From positions 25,491,616-25,555,615 of the forward strand of contig CM046848.1 in NCBI GenBank assembly GCA_025618425.1: DNA of 64,000 nt, in the 5' to 3' direction. The translations under genes were made by a program, and so were the position numbers. The notes under the pieces are model-generated. The model ran no database searches and was not told the DNA's origin. It saw only the letters and a program-made list of their open reading frames with translations. Of this stretch, positions 1 through 12,100 are shown piece after piece. The stretch's first letter is position 1; each line of letters begins with the position of its first letter. The stretch is from Heliocidaris tuberculata. Taxonomy: Eukaryota > Echinodermata > Echinoidea > Camarodonta > Echinometridae.

Positions 1-814
1 TATATATATATATAGTGTATTCAATGTATGCATTTCAACACATTTCAAATACATGTATTTGTACGTATAAATGTGCATTATCTCTAATTACGGTACTTTC
101 AATTATGATGGCTAGATAGAGGGTGCTTGATATATCGTGTTTACATTTTGTCACCGGGTCATTGGAAAAGGGGGTTGACGGGGGGGGGGGGCATGGTGAT
201 AGAACCAAACGAAACAATCATAGGCCCAGTAATTCAAGTTATATTACTTCCAAGATTTTGTGATTTATTTCAGTGATTTATGCCTACAAGCACCGCTCCC
301 TTCATATTCATCGTTAATATTGTACCGGTACATCTTCTTTGTACAAACAAACAAAAAACACAACAAAACGCCGTTGCAAGAAACAAACATGTTTTTTCGT
401 AGCTAATAAAATGTTAGGGGATTCTTAAGAACAGTTGCATAGCTACAGGGGGCCAAGGGGGTATATGTGTCCCTTCCCCATCGCATAGAGCAAAAAAAAA
501 AAAAAAAAAAAGGAGAAGAAAAGAGGCGAGAGAAACATAGGGAGGGAGGGAGAGCTAGATGCGTAAAAGTAAGAAGAAAGCACCCATTCCCGCACCCCCA
601 TTATTTTGATGACCTTATCAATCAGCATTTCAACTACCTCGTAAGATCGCTGCCACCCCCGCCCTCCCATGGTTGAGGGGATCAGTAAAAGGACATCATT
701 AATTACTGCATTACTTGCGTTGTCTCCTGTAGGTGGGACAAATTGTTCTTCTAACACAGCGTCCCTGATTTTCAATGCAAGAAAATGATAATTATGTGTA
801 ACGAAGACATACCA
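1..814. other. Intergenic, no gene seen
   Basis: A (TA)n run lies at 1-14, with short G and A runs at 180 and 490. Reading frames here are short, lack codon-usage support, and most depend on homopolymers. Confidence 0.6.
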
Positions 815-1013
815 GGGGGGTGTTTCATAAGGCTTATACTAAACAGTCGGGTCGCGGCTTGGCGCGGCGCGGCTCGCTGGGTAGAATTTTTCCAACATTT
901 TTAAGGAATTTTTTGTATGGTATCTTTTTTTTTTGAGCAGCGAAAAACAAAAAAGGATTTTTTTTTTTTTCTTTCTTTCTTTTTTTCCCCAAACATTTTT
1001 TCAGGAATTTTAT

Positions 1014-1051
<38 letters not shown>

Positions 1052-1536
1052 GGGGGGGGGGGGTGTTATTTTTGTATATTATGCTGTGTTTATGTATTTT
1101 ACCCTTAGAAAAAAAATCTAAGGGAATACAGCGTCTCTGTCACCGACCTAGCAATAGATTTCTTTTTAAATTTTGGGGGCGCGAAATGAATGAAACCCTG
1201 AAGAAATACAGGCCCTATTTGTGGAATTTAGGCAATTGCTAGGCAAATTTATGATTTCTTTCTTTCTTTTATGGTGGGGGGGGGGGGGCAAAACAACTAG
1301 AGTCAATTTTGGTCTAACTTTAAAACGCCATTGGGAATTGGGGGCACGAAATAGCTAGATCCAGAACATAATTATGCGAGGGAGCAAAACGACCGAGCTT
1401 TAAAATTTGTTTCGCATTTCAAACCTTATAAAACACCATTTCTTACACATTTTGTCCTTGATTGGGGCGCAAATAACCTTCAAACTCAAAGACCATAAAT
1501 TTTCTTATATTTCTCCCCCTTTTCTTTCTATTGCGT

Positions 1537-1595
1537 TTTTTGCGCCCCCTTCAAGTGCCGCCAGGGCCACGTGCCCCCTCTGCCCCCGTAGATAG
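1537..1595. repeat. Short repeat shared with 49440-49500 (inverse orientation)
   Basis: CTTCAAGTGCCGCC, then CACGTGCCCCCTCTG, occurs here and as its complement near 49448-49490. It is a fragment of a dispersed family and has no ORF. Confidence 0.6.
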
Positions 1596-1795
1596 GCCAC
1601 TTTATGTATGAAATGTGATACTTTACTTGTAATTTTGTTACGTCAAAAATTTATTTTAGTAATTTTATATGAAATGTTTAACTTAAAAAAAAAAAGGTGA
1701 CCTGATCGCAGCATGAATTAATTTTTTGATTAATTATCCAATGAATGAATCGATTGATGGATTAATTAACTAATTGATCAATTAATCACTTACGT

Positions 1796-2127
1796 CAGTG
1801 GTGGATTTAGGGGGGCACATCCGGCCTGTGCCACCCCCTTTTGAAAGAAAAGTATGCATTGTCGCCCCCCTTTTAGAACGGAAACTTTTTTTTTTTTGCT
1901 TTTTTTTTTTTGCTTGTCAGAGAATTATGGAGGGGAACTGGACCCCCATACCCCCCCTGAGCGAATTTTGGAGGTCCTGTGAATATTTTTTTCGACCCCC
2001 CCCCCCCCCCACTGAGCGACTTTTCGAGAGCTGACGAGACCAAAAAAATATGGGTCTCCCTTTTCCGAAAGTTGACAAACCTGCATTTGTGTGCCCCCTC
2101 TTATACAAAATCCTGGATCCGCCCCTG
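1796..2127. mobile_element. hAT-type MITE, 8-bp target duplication ACTTACGT
   Basis: Ends are CAGTGGTGGATTTAGG and CCTGGATCCGCCCCTG; perfect 8-bp duplications lie at 1788-1795 and 2128-2135. The interior is G/C-run rich with a GCTTGTCAGAGAATTATGG motif and no ORF. Confidence 0.88.
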
Positions 2128-2318
2128 ACTTACGTAATTGATTAATTGTTGTTTTTGTTGATCTTTGGAAAAAATGCCGGATTTAAAACGCAGAGAGGTC
2201 ACTTTCCCGCGCTACGCCTACTTGTCTGTGCACTTATTTAGCTGTGTTTACGTTTTTCGTGAAGCTCGTGTGCTACGCTGCTCCTCTGAATGATGTGTGT
2301 AGTATGATGTACAAATAC

Positions 2319-2547
2319 CAGTGGCGGATCCAGGGGGGCCCAGGGGGCCCGGCCCCCCTCCACTGGGACCAAAATGGGCCCAAAATGCTGAGGACCTTTT
2401 TTTTTTCTTTTTCTTTTTGCTTGTCAGAGATTTTTTGAGTTAAAAAGGGGCCCAAAAAATGCTGAGGACCTTTTTTTTTTTTTTGCTTGGCAGAAAATTT
2501 TGTGAATATTGAGCCCCCTCCCTCAAGAAATCCTGGATCCGCCACTG
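2319..2547. mobile_element. hAT-type MITE, 8-bp target duplication ACAAATAC
   Basis: Ends CAGTGGCGGATCCAGG and CCTGGATCCGCCACTG are near-perfect inverted repeats. The 8-bp duplications are at 2311-2318 and 2548-2555. The interior holds two GGGCCCAAAA(A)TGCTGAGGACC blocks, each followed by a T-run and a GCTTGTCAGAG-like motif. Confidence 0.92.
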
Positions 2548-3610
2548 ACAAATACGCTTAGCTTTTCATGCAAAAGTACATGTGTCACATTCACAATGAC
2601 TTCTTCAGGGGAAGATGGTGACAGGTAAGCATCAATTTGATTTAGTTTTGTTACGTTTACTGACATCTACTGACTTGAGAACCTAGATCTATTGACGTCG
2701 GAGGCATCCCATTCTTTTTACTGCAAGTAAAAAAATTCAAATTTCAAATTCGAATTCAAATTCACATTCATTTATTGATTCAAAATCCAAACATATAGGA
2801 TCATTTGAAATTTTCAGTTTACACACGTTAACATACAAAGATAACACAATAATAAAAAAAAAATAAATAAATAAATCGTACATAAAATTCCTGAAAAATG
2901 TTCGGGGGAAAAAAATTCCTTTTGCTTTTTTCGCTGCTCATAAAAAAAGATACCATACAAAAAATTCCTTAAAAATGTTGGAAAATTTCTACCCAGCGAG
3001 CCGCGCCGCGCCGCGCCACGCCGCGACCCGACTGTTTAGTACAAGCCGTTTCATAAAGCTGTTCGGAAAGTTACGCATGACTTTACGAATGACTTAAATA
3101 TGACAAGCCAAATGGGATGCTCTATCATTTTTAACTACATCAACTTAAGTTGAACTGTGCAGATGTAAATTAACATTCTTATTATAACAAACATTGTTAA
3201 TACAAAGTATATTTTTTGCCATAATTTAATTGAGGTTATTGAAAATACAGTCACACTTTGTTAAAAACATCAGGAAAAACTTTGGGGATCCTATCTGGTA
3301 CTTCATATTCAAGTCGTTCGTAAAGTCATGTGTAACTTTTATACGAACAGCTTTATGAAACACCCCCCCCCCCCCTGTTTACTGATGAATCAAAACGTAT
3401 GGATATTAATTTTAGTTCATAGCATTTTATGGACAAAATTTAGCTTGCATGCATTCGTTGTTTCTCTGTCTTGCACCATCCGGCCAGCTCCAGAGTCGTC
3501 AAGAACAACATTTCGTCTGTTTGTAGCCAGAAGGGCGTTAATTCTGTGTTAAAGTCTATGAGTCTATAAACAGAAGATTTGTTAAACATGTCCAAAAAGT
3601 ATTAGTCTGG

Positions 3611-5079
3611 GAGCCTGTCCCGAAATAGTCAACCCATTTTACATATGAGATTTGACCCCTTAAAATTCCTTAGACTATCCATGTCATTCACAAAAAGCTT
3701 GTCAGCTCGAAAGTCGGGTCGATTTCAACCCATCTAACATATGCGCCAAAGTTTGTCAGAATTAAGGTGTATGACTATACATTACCAAAACACCAAAACT
3801 GACAAAATTTTCCGTCGGGATGGCTTGTCAGACCGCCCCTAAAAATTGGGGCAAATTTTTCCCCTTAAGGCCCATGGACCAAATTTTGTCAGAAGGAAGA
3901 GTTATGGGTGTACATTACAAAAATATAAAAACTTACAAAAATTTCCATCGGGAAGGGGGTGTAACACGCCCCTGAAAAAAAAACACAAAAGTGCCCCTAA
4001 ACCCAGCTTTGCTGCCCAAAATGCTCTGGATGTAGAGAAAAACCATTTTTAGGCTTTACAACCGTAATAACTCCAAAGTGTCTCATTCAATTCATGTCAA
4101 ATTTACTTAGTGCAATCTTGAGTACTGTGTCTTTCTTGGAGTGAAATTCGGCGTCAAATGATCCTTTCAATAATAATTTATTAAATTGTAAACATTGTAT
4201 TGCTTTTTCAAAAGTAGTCAAATGATATTGTCAGGATTATGTAAACACACCATTGTCCATTTGCACCTGTTTGCCAAGAGATAATACAAGAACTTGTTAA
4301 GTATCTGGGCTATGTGGCTGCCATGCTGAAATCTACCATTCATGTGTTAATTACACAAATGCTTTGCAAGCTCTCTATTATGCCTTGCCAAACAGGCGCA
4401 GATGGACAATGGGTGTGTTTACATAATCCTGACAATATCATTTGACTACTTTTGAGAAAGCAGTACAATTTTCACATTTCATAAATTATTATTGAAACCG
4501 TCATTTGACACCAAATTGGACCCCAAGAAAGTTATAATACTCAAGATTGTACTACGTAAATTTTAGCTGAATTGAAAGAGAGAGTTTGGAGTTATTAAAG
4601 GTTGTAATGCCAAAAAATGTTTTTTCTCTATATCCAGAGCATTTTGGGAAGCAAAGCTGGGTTTAGGGGCACTTTGGTGTTTTTTTCAGGGGCATGTTAC
4701 ACCCCCTTCCCGCTGGAAATTTTTGTAAGATTTTATATTTTTGTAATGTACACCCATAACTCTTCTTTCTGACAAAATTTGGTCCATGGGCCTTAAGGGG
4801 AAAAATTTGCCCCAATTAACCCATCCCGACGGAAAATTTTGTCAGTTTGAGTGTTTTGGTAATATATAGTCATACACCTTCCTTCTGACAAAGTTTGGCG
4901 CATATGTTAGATGGGTTGAAATCGACCCGACTTTGGGGCCCCTTTCGGGGGCTCTGGGGGCCAAACCCGGCGGCTTTGTTTGAGCTGACAAGCTTTTTGT
5001 GAATGACATGGATGGTCTTAGCAACTTTAAGGGGTCAAATCTCATATTTAAAATGGGTTGACTATTTCGGGACAGGCTC
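3611..5079. mobile_element. 1.5-kb fold-back element with arms of about 670-700 bp
   Basis: The left arm, 3611-4283, is complementary to the right arm, 4380-5079, leaving a loop of about 100 bases. Ends begin GAGCCTGTCCCGAAATAG. CTGG flanks both sides (3607-3610, 5080-5083). The right arm has an extra GC-rich block at about 4940-4980. There is no coding sequence. Confidence 0.85.
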
Positions 5080-5189
5080 CTGGCCTATATGTGTATTATG
5101 TGAATAGAAACCGGTCTTTATTATTGAACTGCGTGCTTTGTGGAACCTTCTGCATGTTCTGTTGACCCACTTTGATGTCTGCAACTTTG

Positions 5190-5640
5190 TAAAGGGCTGG
5201 TCACATTTGTCCGAAAACGATGACGGTAACGAGATTTTTCATTAAAGGGCTGCTCAGTGGTCACATTTGTCCGATAATGATAACGATAGTGAGATTTTCA
5301 ATTAAAGGTACACCGTACTATATGGCGAGTACCTGTGAGTTTGCTCGTGGCTGTTAATAGTAGGGCAGCTCTAGGGTGTACCTTGAATGAAAAATCTCGT
5401 TAATGTTTACGTTATTGGACAAATGTGACCAGCCCTTAAAGGTTCACCCGAGAGCCGCCCTACTACTAACAGCCACAAGCATACTCACACGTATACGCCA
5501 TATACGGTGTACTTTTAATTGAAAATCACGAGCATTCTCACACGTAATACAATACAATACAAACCATATAGTGGGGTGTTCCTTTAATTGAAAATCTCGT
5601 TATCATTATCGTTATGGGACAAGTGTGACAGCCCTTTAAT
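5190..5640. mobile_element. Composite MITE with AAAGGGCTGGTCACA ends
   Basis: Ends of the form AAAGGGCTG(G)TCACA...TTGTCC occur at 5190 and 5246 (forward) and at about 5420-5437 and 5615-5636 (complement). A central pair, GAGTTTGCTCGTGGCTGTTA and its complement near 5468-5490, also pairs. The arrangement suggests one copy inserted in another of the same family. Confidence 0.7.
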
Positions 5641-6172
5641 TCTGTTCAGTATAGGTCTAGCATTTATGTGTATAGCAATAGTCCTCTCTCCCTTGACTTG
5701 ACTCTTCCCATGACTATTTCTCTTCCTTGAAGTAATTCAAGTTATGAGGTATGCCCAGAATTCTATTTAAACTACAGATTAAGACGTTTCGGTGTTTAAT
5801 AATAAAGACCTCATGCAAGGCGACCTCTTTCGGACCTTTTGTTCCTATTACACCCATTCAACGGTCTCTAAAGATAGAGATTCTTGATCTCTAATAGCTT
5901 TATTCTCTTAAAACAAAGTAGATTACGTTCACCGAAAGACAAAACATCATAGGTATTTGATCTAAATAAAGTGATGCAGTTCGCGTTATCTTAAAAGTGC
6001 GTTAGGGTAATTCGCTCATACGACTGTCTTCGCGTGCATTGATCAGAGCAGGATCGGATCTTCCATCGGCCGCTTGGTATCTTGAAGGTTCGCAAATGCT
6101 CAAGTGCCGGAGACTATCTATGGTTTCGTTAATATCTATTCTTCGGAACGCACTAGTGTAATAACTTCAGAA
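5641..6172 (+). promoter_or_regulatory. 5' flank and 5' UTR of the spinster-like transporter
   Basis: Unique-looking sequence lies between the last MITE and ATG 6173. Base composition becomes more GC-balanced from about 5990. An upstream ATG at 6096 is out of frame and may be in the 5' UTR. No TATA box assigned. Confidence 0.4.
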
Positions 6173-9100
6173 ATGGTTGAGCAAGAAGGAAGGCACAGGA
6201 ATGGCGGGTTATCGCAGAGTTATGGCACTATTAACGCGGACTCGAAGAGTATCGATTGCGTGAATGCGGCGTATGAAGGCCCAGACCCGGTAGTCAAGAA
6301 ACGGGAGGGCATAAAGTGGCCGGATGGCCGAGGCAAAGCTGTGTATGTCATTATCTTGCTGACACTACTGAATGCTGCAAACAAGATGGACAGGTCAGTC
6401 AAATTAAATTTTAGCAGCTTCATGACAAAATATTGGTCTTAAATGCTGTATCAATCATGTTTCCGCTAATTTGGTAACCAACAATTGACTATTATAATCC
6501 AACAAACGTGATGATAAAATTCAATTTGAAACCCCATGAACAATCTCCGATTAGGTCATTTTAAACATCATATAGTTGTACTGAATTTCAGGCAATATCC
6601 AGGAAACATTCACAGAATTATTTGAAATTCAGATTACAGATTGAGTTCGTCATTTGTACATTATACAAACATTTCTTAATGGTTTTGGATGTTATCTTTG
6701 AGAGGGGTGCTCTATTTTGACGGGATTCTAAAGGTAAAAATTAATCATTATTTTCACAAAAAGATCCCCAAAATAATGGGTGTGCTATTTAAAAACAATA
6801 TCATGAAGCAAATAGAAGTTTAGTCATCGAGGATCAGATTTAACCCATTGAACCTCGGAAACAGACCTGTTCACAAAGTTATTCAAATTTATGGATGTTT
6901 CTTTCCTGGGGACGTAGTAACGAGGTACATTGTATTCCATTAACCTGTTATTAATGAATGAACTACAATACTTGGAATCCAGTTTGCATACATTACTTGT
7001 TGCTATGTCTGACAAGCCTCTGACACGCTTTCAGGTTGTCAAGAACAACCTTTGTTTTAAAAGTATGCATAAAATTTGAATATATTTCTGAACAGGTCTA
7101 TTGAATGAGGATTGTAAACGTTTCCTAATCTTCTTTCCTTCTGTTTACTGTTTCTTTTCATTTTTTTCACCTCTTTCTACATTTTTCCTCGTCATCTTTT
7201 CTTCTTCTTCTTCCTTCTTCTCCTCCTTACTTATTTCATTCTGCTATTTTCTTCTCGTTTTTCTTATTCATATTCCTTTTTTCTTTGTAATGATTTCTTC
7301 GTCTCCTCTTCATTTCCTCCTCCCATTCTTCGGCTCTTTATTTTTCTCATCATTCTCTATCTCTGTCTTCTTGTGGACATCAGATACGTTTTAATCGAGG
7401 TCATAAAGGAGATGGCAGATGATCTCGAGTTTGGCGACAAGAGTTGTTTGAATGCGACCGTCTACATTGATCCCACTGATAATGTCGAGGAAAGAGAGAA
7501 ATACAGGTGTGACCCTCAAAGGTTGGTCCATGTTCACCTCTCATACTAATAATGGGTTGCTTTAGTGTATCTTTGACTTTGTTTAAAGCTATTTTGTAAA
7601 TTTTGTAAATTTTGTAGTAATGTTTTGGCTCATTAACATTTTGTATTTACATTTTAATTGTTTAAATGACAAATCAGCCGACGTGTAATTATCTTACACA
7701 ATTGATTTGATTTCATTGGGAGCACTTGGGTATCATGGTAAAGGATTTTGGCTTTCATATACGACTGCGATGGCTCGTGTACGATCCTTGTTCTGTGCTT
7801 ACACCCTTGGCAGTGGCGTAGCCAGGATTTTTCAATTAGGGGGGGGGGCAGACGTGAAGGATCCAACCGCGTAGCCACGATTTCATTTTAGGGGGGATGG
7901 TTGTGAGCACGCAAAGCGTGCTCACAACCATCTCTGACGTTTTATAGCAAATTCTGACGTTTTATAGCAAATTTGAGAGAAAGATAACGGCTCGTAGCAC
8001 CTTTTGAAGGTGGAAAGTTAGTTCGACGCCCGGACTGCTTTTCAATTATTTGGACGCAATACTGCACTGTATGTAACAGGGGTGCGTGCAGGGAGGGAAG
8101 CTCTGACGTTTTATAGCAAATGTGAGAGAATAACGGCTCGTAGCACCTTTTTTTTAGGCCTTTTTTCTCACACTTCCCCCGCTTTTTCGCTCTTGCTTTT
8201 TTTTTTTTTTAAGGGGTTGAATAGGGGGGCATGGCCTCCTTGTGCCCCCCTGTCTACGCCAGTGACCGTTGGACAAGGTAATCTATCCACTTTTGTTCCT
8301 CTCGACCCAGGAGATTTAAATGGGTACCTGGCAATGAAGTGGAAGAACTAGGTTTATATTCTTTCAGAGATGAATTGAGGCCAGTTATCGTCTTCTCAAT
8401 CAATTTGAAACTTGCTGTAACCTGACACTGTTTTCAACACTTATAGTTCAGTGTGTATATATTATGTTTAAAAGTTGTATCAATAAGCGTCAGAGGTCAT
8501 TTTTATAAAATTCGTCATTTGAAACCAATCTAGGTGTTCCATTTACGCAATCTGTGATATTGCCCAAATTTCCAAGGTGAATGATTTTTGTTTTATCAAT
8601 ATTTTGAAATAACATATGTTATAACTTCAGATTTGCTGTTTCTTCGCTGAGTAAAGTAGGTTACTCTATCCTCCTCATGGTCACGTGAGATTTGATAATG
8701 ACAAAACATGCCTGGATAATTCTTTCGAAATCACTAAATGAATCATGCACGCATGTATGTGACCACTCAAAAATGTCTCTGTCAAACAAAACATTATGGT
8801 TGGGTAATGACTTTTTCTTGTCAAAGAAAAGGAAATCTTTTCCATGTAAGAAACTGGTAATATAACCCCCCAAAAAAAATTAAAAAAATTAAAAATAGAT
8901 AAATAAAATGTAGTCTGAATTCGATGGTCACGTGTGTGACCGAAAGTTTCACTTTACAAAGAATGGCCCATTATGTATTTCAGAACTTAAATTGCCATCA
9001 AAAGTAGCCTTTTCACCAATTGGTCTGATTCAAGCTCTATAGTAGGGATATCAACTTAAAGTGTATCAATCACCTGAAAAAAAAAAATGATAATAAATGA

Positions 9101-12100
9101 TTAAGTGTACCGCCAGAAAGGATAAAATCAACCTCAAAGAACTTTATCTGGTATCATATAGGTCAACAGTTTAGGAGTATGAAGAAAATAAAGGATAACA
9201 TGAAGGTGCGCGCGCGGAACCGAACTCACGAGTTGGGTTCCGTGCGAGCCCTGATCTGGCGAGCGCGTACGGGTGCATCAAGTAGTCTACTCACAAGTCG
9301 CTTTTACGCTTATAGAGAGTGTAATTAAACTTGCAATATCTTTTCATAAAAAGTAATATTTGAAGCCCATACTTTGAATATAGTATAATGATATGGAACC
9401 TCAACATACAGAGTAAAATATTTCTTGGTGATTGGTACCCTTTTTTTATACAGTCATCGGATGTAGGCCTACCAATACCCTAGATGAGATTGGTAAAGTA
9501 TGAGACAAAATAGCTAAAAAGCAGCTTGGACTTGTCCATACGTTAATACATGTAATAGGACTTATGTCAATTATTTCACAGCCAGGCGGACGTATGGCAG
9601 ATGACAATTTTCAATATATTCCTAACATATTCCTAATAATCCTTTTGAAATTATAGATGTGAGCTTCCATGTGCAAATTTGTATCGAAATAGTTTTTTTA
9701 CCCTGTAAACACATTTTCGTTCCTTACTCATGATCAGTGGCCTATTTCCGAGGATTTTTTTTTTTTTTGGGGGGGGGGGGGGGGAGGGGGGTAGTTTCAA
9801 TCTTAAAAATAATCTAGCTCCTTCAGCATGGCCGTAAAATGTTTTGTGTGGGGATTCCCCGAGCACCTGGGAGCGACCTTTATTTACTAAAAAAAAATTT
9901 CTGACAGACAAGCCCCTCCCCCCACCCCTCCCCCCAAAAGGGTGTCACACATATTTTGTGCTTTATCACTAAAAAAAGAATGAAATAACAAAAATGAAAT
10001 ACAGATATTAGGAAGGGGAGGGTCGCTTGAACCCTACAACTTTAATGTCTATGGCCCTGTTTGGGGTTTAAAGTCATTAAGAGTTGACACTCTATATCAT
10101 GGATTCTTAATCCACTTAGATGTAAGGCGACAGAAATGGTGAGCCTCAACAACACTGCCTCTAACGTGACTGAATGCCACTGGGTCTACTGGGGCACCGG
10201 TCTCGAGTACCAACTCCTGGCCGGTCCCGCTTTCATCGTGGTCGTGGGTTTAATGCGAATCCCTCTCACCTTCGCAATGGAGCAGGGCCGCATCAACGGG
10301 CGCAACATCGTCGTCGCCTGCGCGATCGCCTGGAGCGTGGCCACGCTGCTCACCGGGTTCGCTACCGAGGTCTGGCATGTCTACATATGCCGTGTTCTCC
10401 TTGGCCTCTTGTAAGTATGAACGAACCCCGATGTCCCCGAAGAACAGAAGTTCAAGGTTTTTCTCAGATCCCATCCAAAGATGTAAAATGAATAAATTGC
10501 TCTCTCTCTCTCTCTCTCTCTTAAAAGCGTGAATTTTCGCTCTACTTCCACTCTACTTTCACTACCCTGGGGGGTAACATCAGTGATCACTCGATTTTTT
10601 ACAGAGAATTTGAGACGGATTTTACATAAACTCAAGTTTATTCTAGGTTCCCCATTCAATGATGTGAATTATATAAAATTATAAAGCCCCGCACACTATA
10701 TGATTGGTCTGCGATCTGATTTCAGAAGAAAAATTAATGTGATAGCATTAATTTTGATATAAGCATTTAGATACAAATTTTTTTTGGTTGAGGTTCTGAA
10801 TAGTGATAAAGATAATTAAAAAAAAAAAAATACGGCCTATTGCGAGCTTTCTAGCCGGATTGAGTATTGACGTCAGAGCAGCCCTAACCCTATGTTGAGT
10901 TATGATATTATTGTTAAGAACCGGAAGCAGGTAGATTTTATTTGTTAAAATGCGCATATTTAATGCCATTGATTTATTCCCAAAATCGGATCGCAGTCGA
11001 TCGTATAGTGTACGGTGGGCGTAAGATGGATTTTACTTTATGTGCTGCCTAGAAATATAATGAATATACCATTCTTTATTAAATGATTATGACATCGGTC
11101 ACTTGGCAGAAGCCCATTGTATCATCTTTTTACAATGTTCATACCACATACTTTCCATTTCCCCCCTGAAATTTCAATCTTGAAGTTGACAGTAATACTT
11201 GATCATAACTGCGATTTCGTACAGGTGTAGTTATAGAATAATTTATTGAATCGTCATAAACAGGTGTATCTTACTTTTGGAGAGCAAAGAAATGAAATGT
11301 GTAACTATGTAATTGTTTATTGGAAGTAGCACTAATTTGCTCATTTTAGTTACTATTTTCAATTTATTTGTCAATTTATTGATTTCATAAAAATCAAATG
11401 AGTTAATATACAGGCCTACAACGAAAAGTGTGGTGGATCTAACAGGAATGGTATTTATTGAGTGACTTATGTTCCAAACAAGATTCCGTAGAATTTTGGT
11501 CATTTATGGTTATTAACAACGATATCATTTTCTCTCCTATCAGTCAGGCCCCGTTCAGCCCGTTTTCCGTTGCCTTAGTTACAGCATACTCACCACCGGT
11601 AAGTGTGCTCGCTTTCTTATTGGTCATGTCCTATGGTCATGTCCATGGGTGTCGATCCCGGGTGGGATGGGGGGGGGGGGGTATATATCCCCTCCAAAAT
11701 TTGAGGTGGGGGGGGGGGTGGCCTGTATTATCATTCCCCAATATTTTTTGATAAAATAATTAAGAATTGTGATACATTAACTTAAAATTAATTATTATCC
11801 AAACTCATTATGTTTGATCTTGAAATACCATATTTTTTAATGATTAGAAGTAAGGAAATAAGAAATGCCATAATTTCAATGGAAAAATATCGAAGAAAAT
11901 TTGTTCGCTTGCATTGTTATTCTAAATTACGGGGTTCCGTCCATTGGCGTAGATAAAATGCAAGTTTTATAGACAGATTTTTGAAAAAGTCCCTGGTGTG
12001 GGAGGGGTATACCCCCCCCCCCCCTCCAATACCTCCCCCCTGCTCGGTCGGTTTGGAGTCGGTGTTACTAAGGTATTGTGCAGAAGTGAATTCGCCACTC

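Larger units (their letters stand above)
831..3047. mobile_element. 2.2-kb long-TIR non-autonomous DNA transposon, 9-bp target duplication
   Basis: Terminal inverted repeats of about 190 bases (831-1020 and about 2870-3047) begin GGCTTRTACTAAACAGTCGG and include a GC-rich block and GGAATTTTTTGTATGGTATC. The 9-bp repeat GTTTCATAA flanks both sides (822-830, 3048-3056), which suggests a Mutator-type insertion. No transposase is visible. Two hAT MITEs are nested inside. Confidence 0.8.
815..3375. mobile_element. Host MITE with GGGGTGTTTCATAAAGC ends, split by a nested insertion
   Basis: The left end is at 815-830 (G-run then TGTTTCATAA). The right part is 3048-3375, where GTTTCATAAAGCTGTTCG and its complement at 3338-3362 form an internal inverted pair with GTTACRCATGACTTTACGAA. 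Removing the insertion 831-3047 and one copy of its 9-bp duplication restores a short TIR element of about 345 bp. Confidence 0.7.

Noticed and set aside
3846..5045. Short frames on both strands with similar residues
   Set aside because: Mirror translations of the fold-back element at 3611-5079.
6104..6172. N-terminal extension of the transporter
   Set aside because: The frame at 6104 begins with GTG, not ATG; the first in-frame ATG is 6173.
9180..9300. tRNA-like segment in dispersed repeat family A
   Set aside because: GGTTCC-like text is present but no cloverleaf or clear A and B boxes could be made out.
10174..10491. Frames overlapping transporter exon 3
   Set aside because: Other-frame shadows of a GC-rich coding exon.
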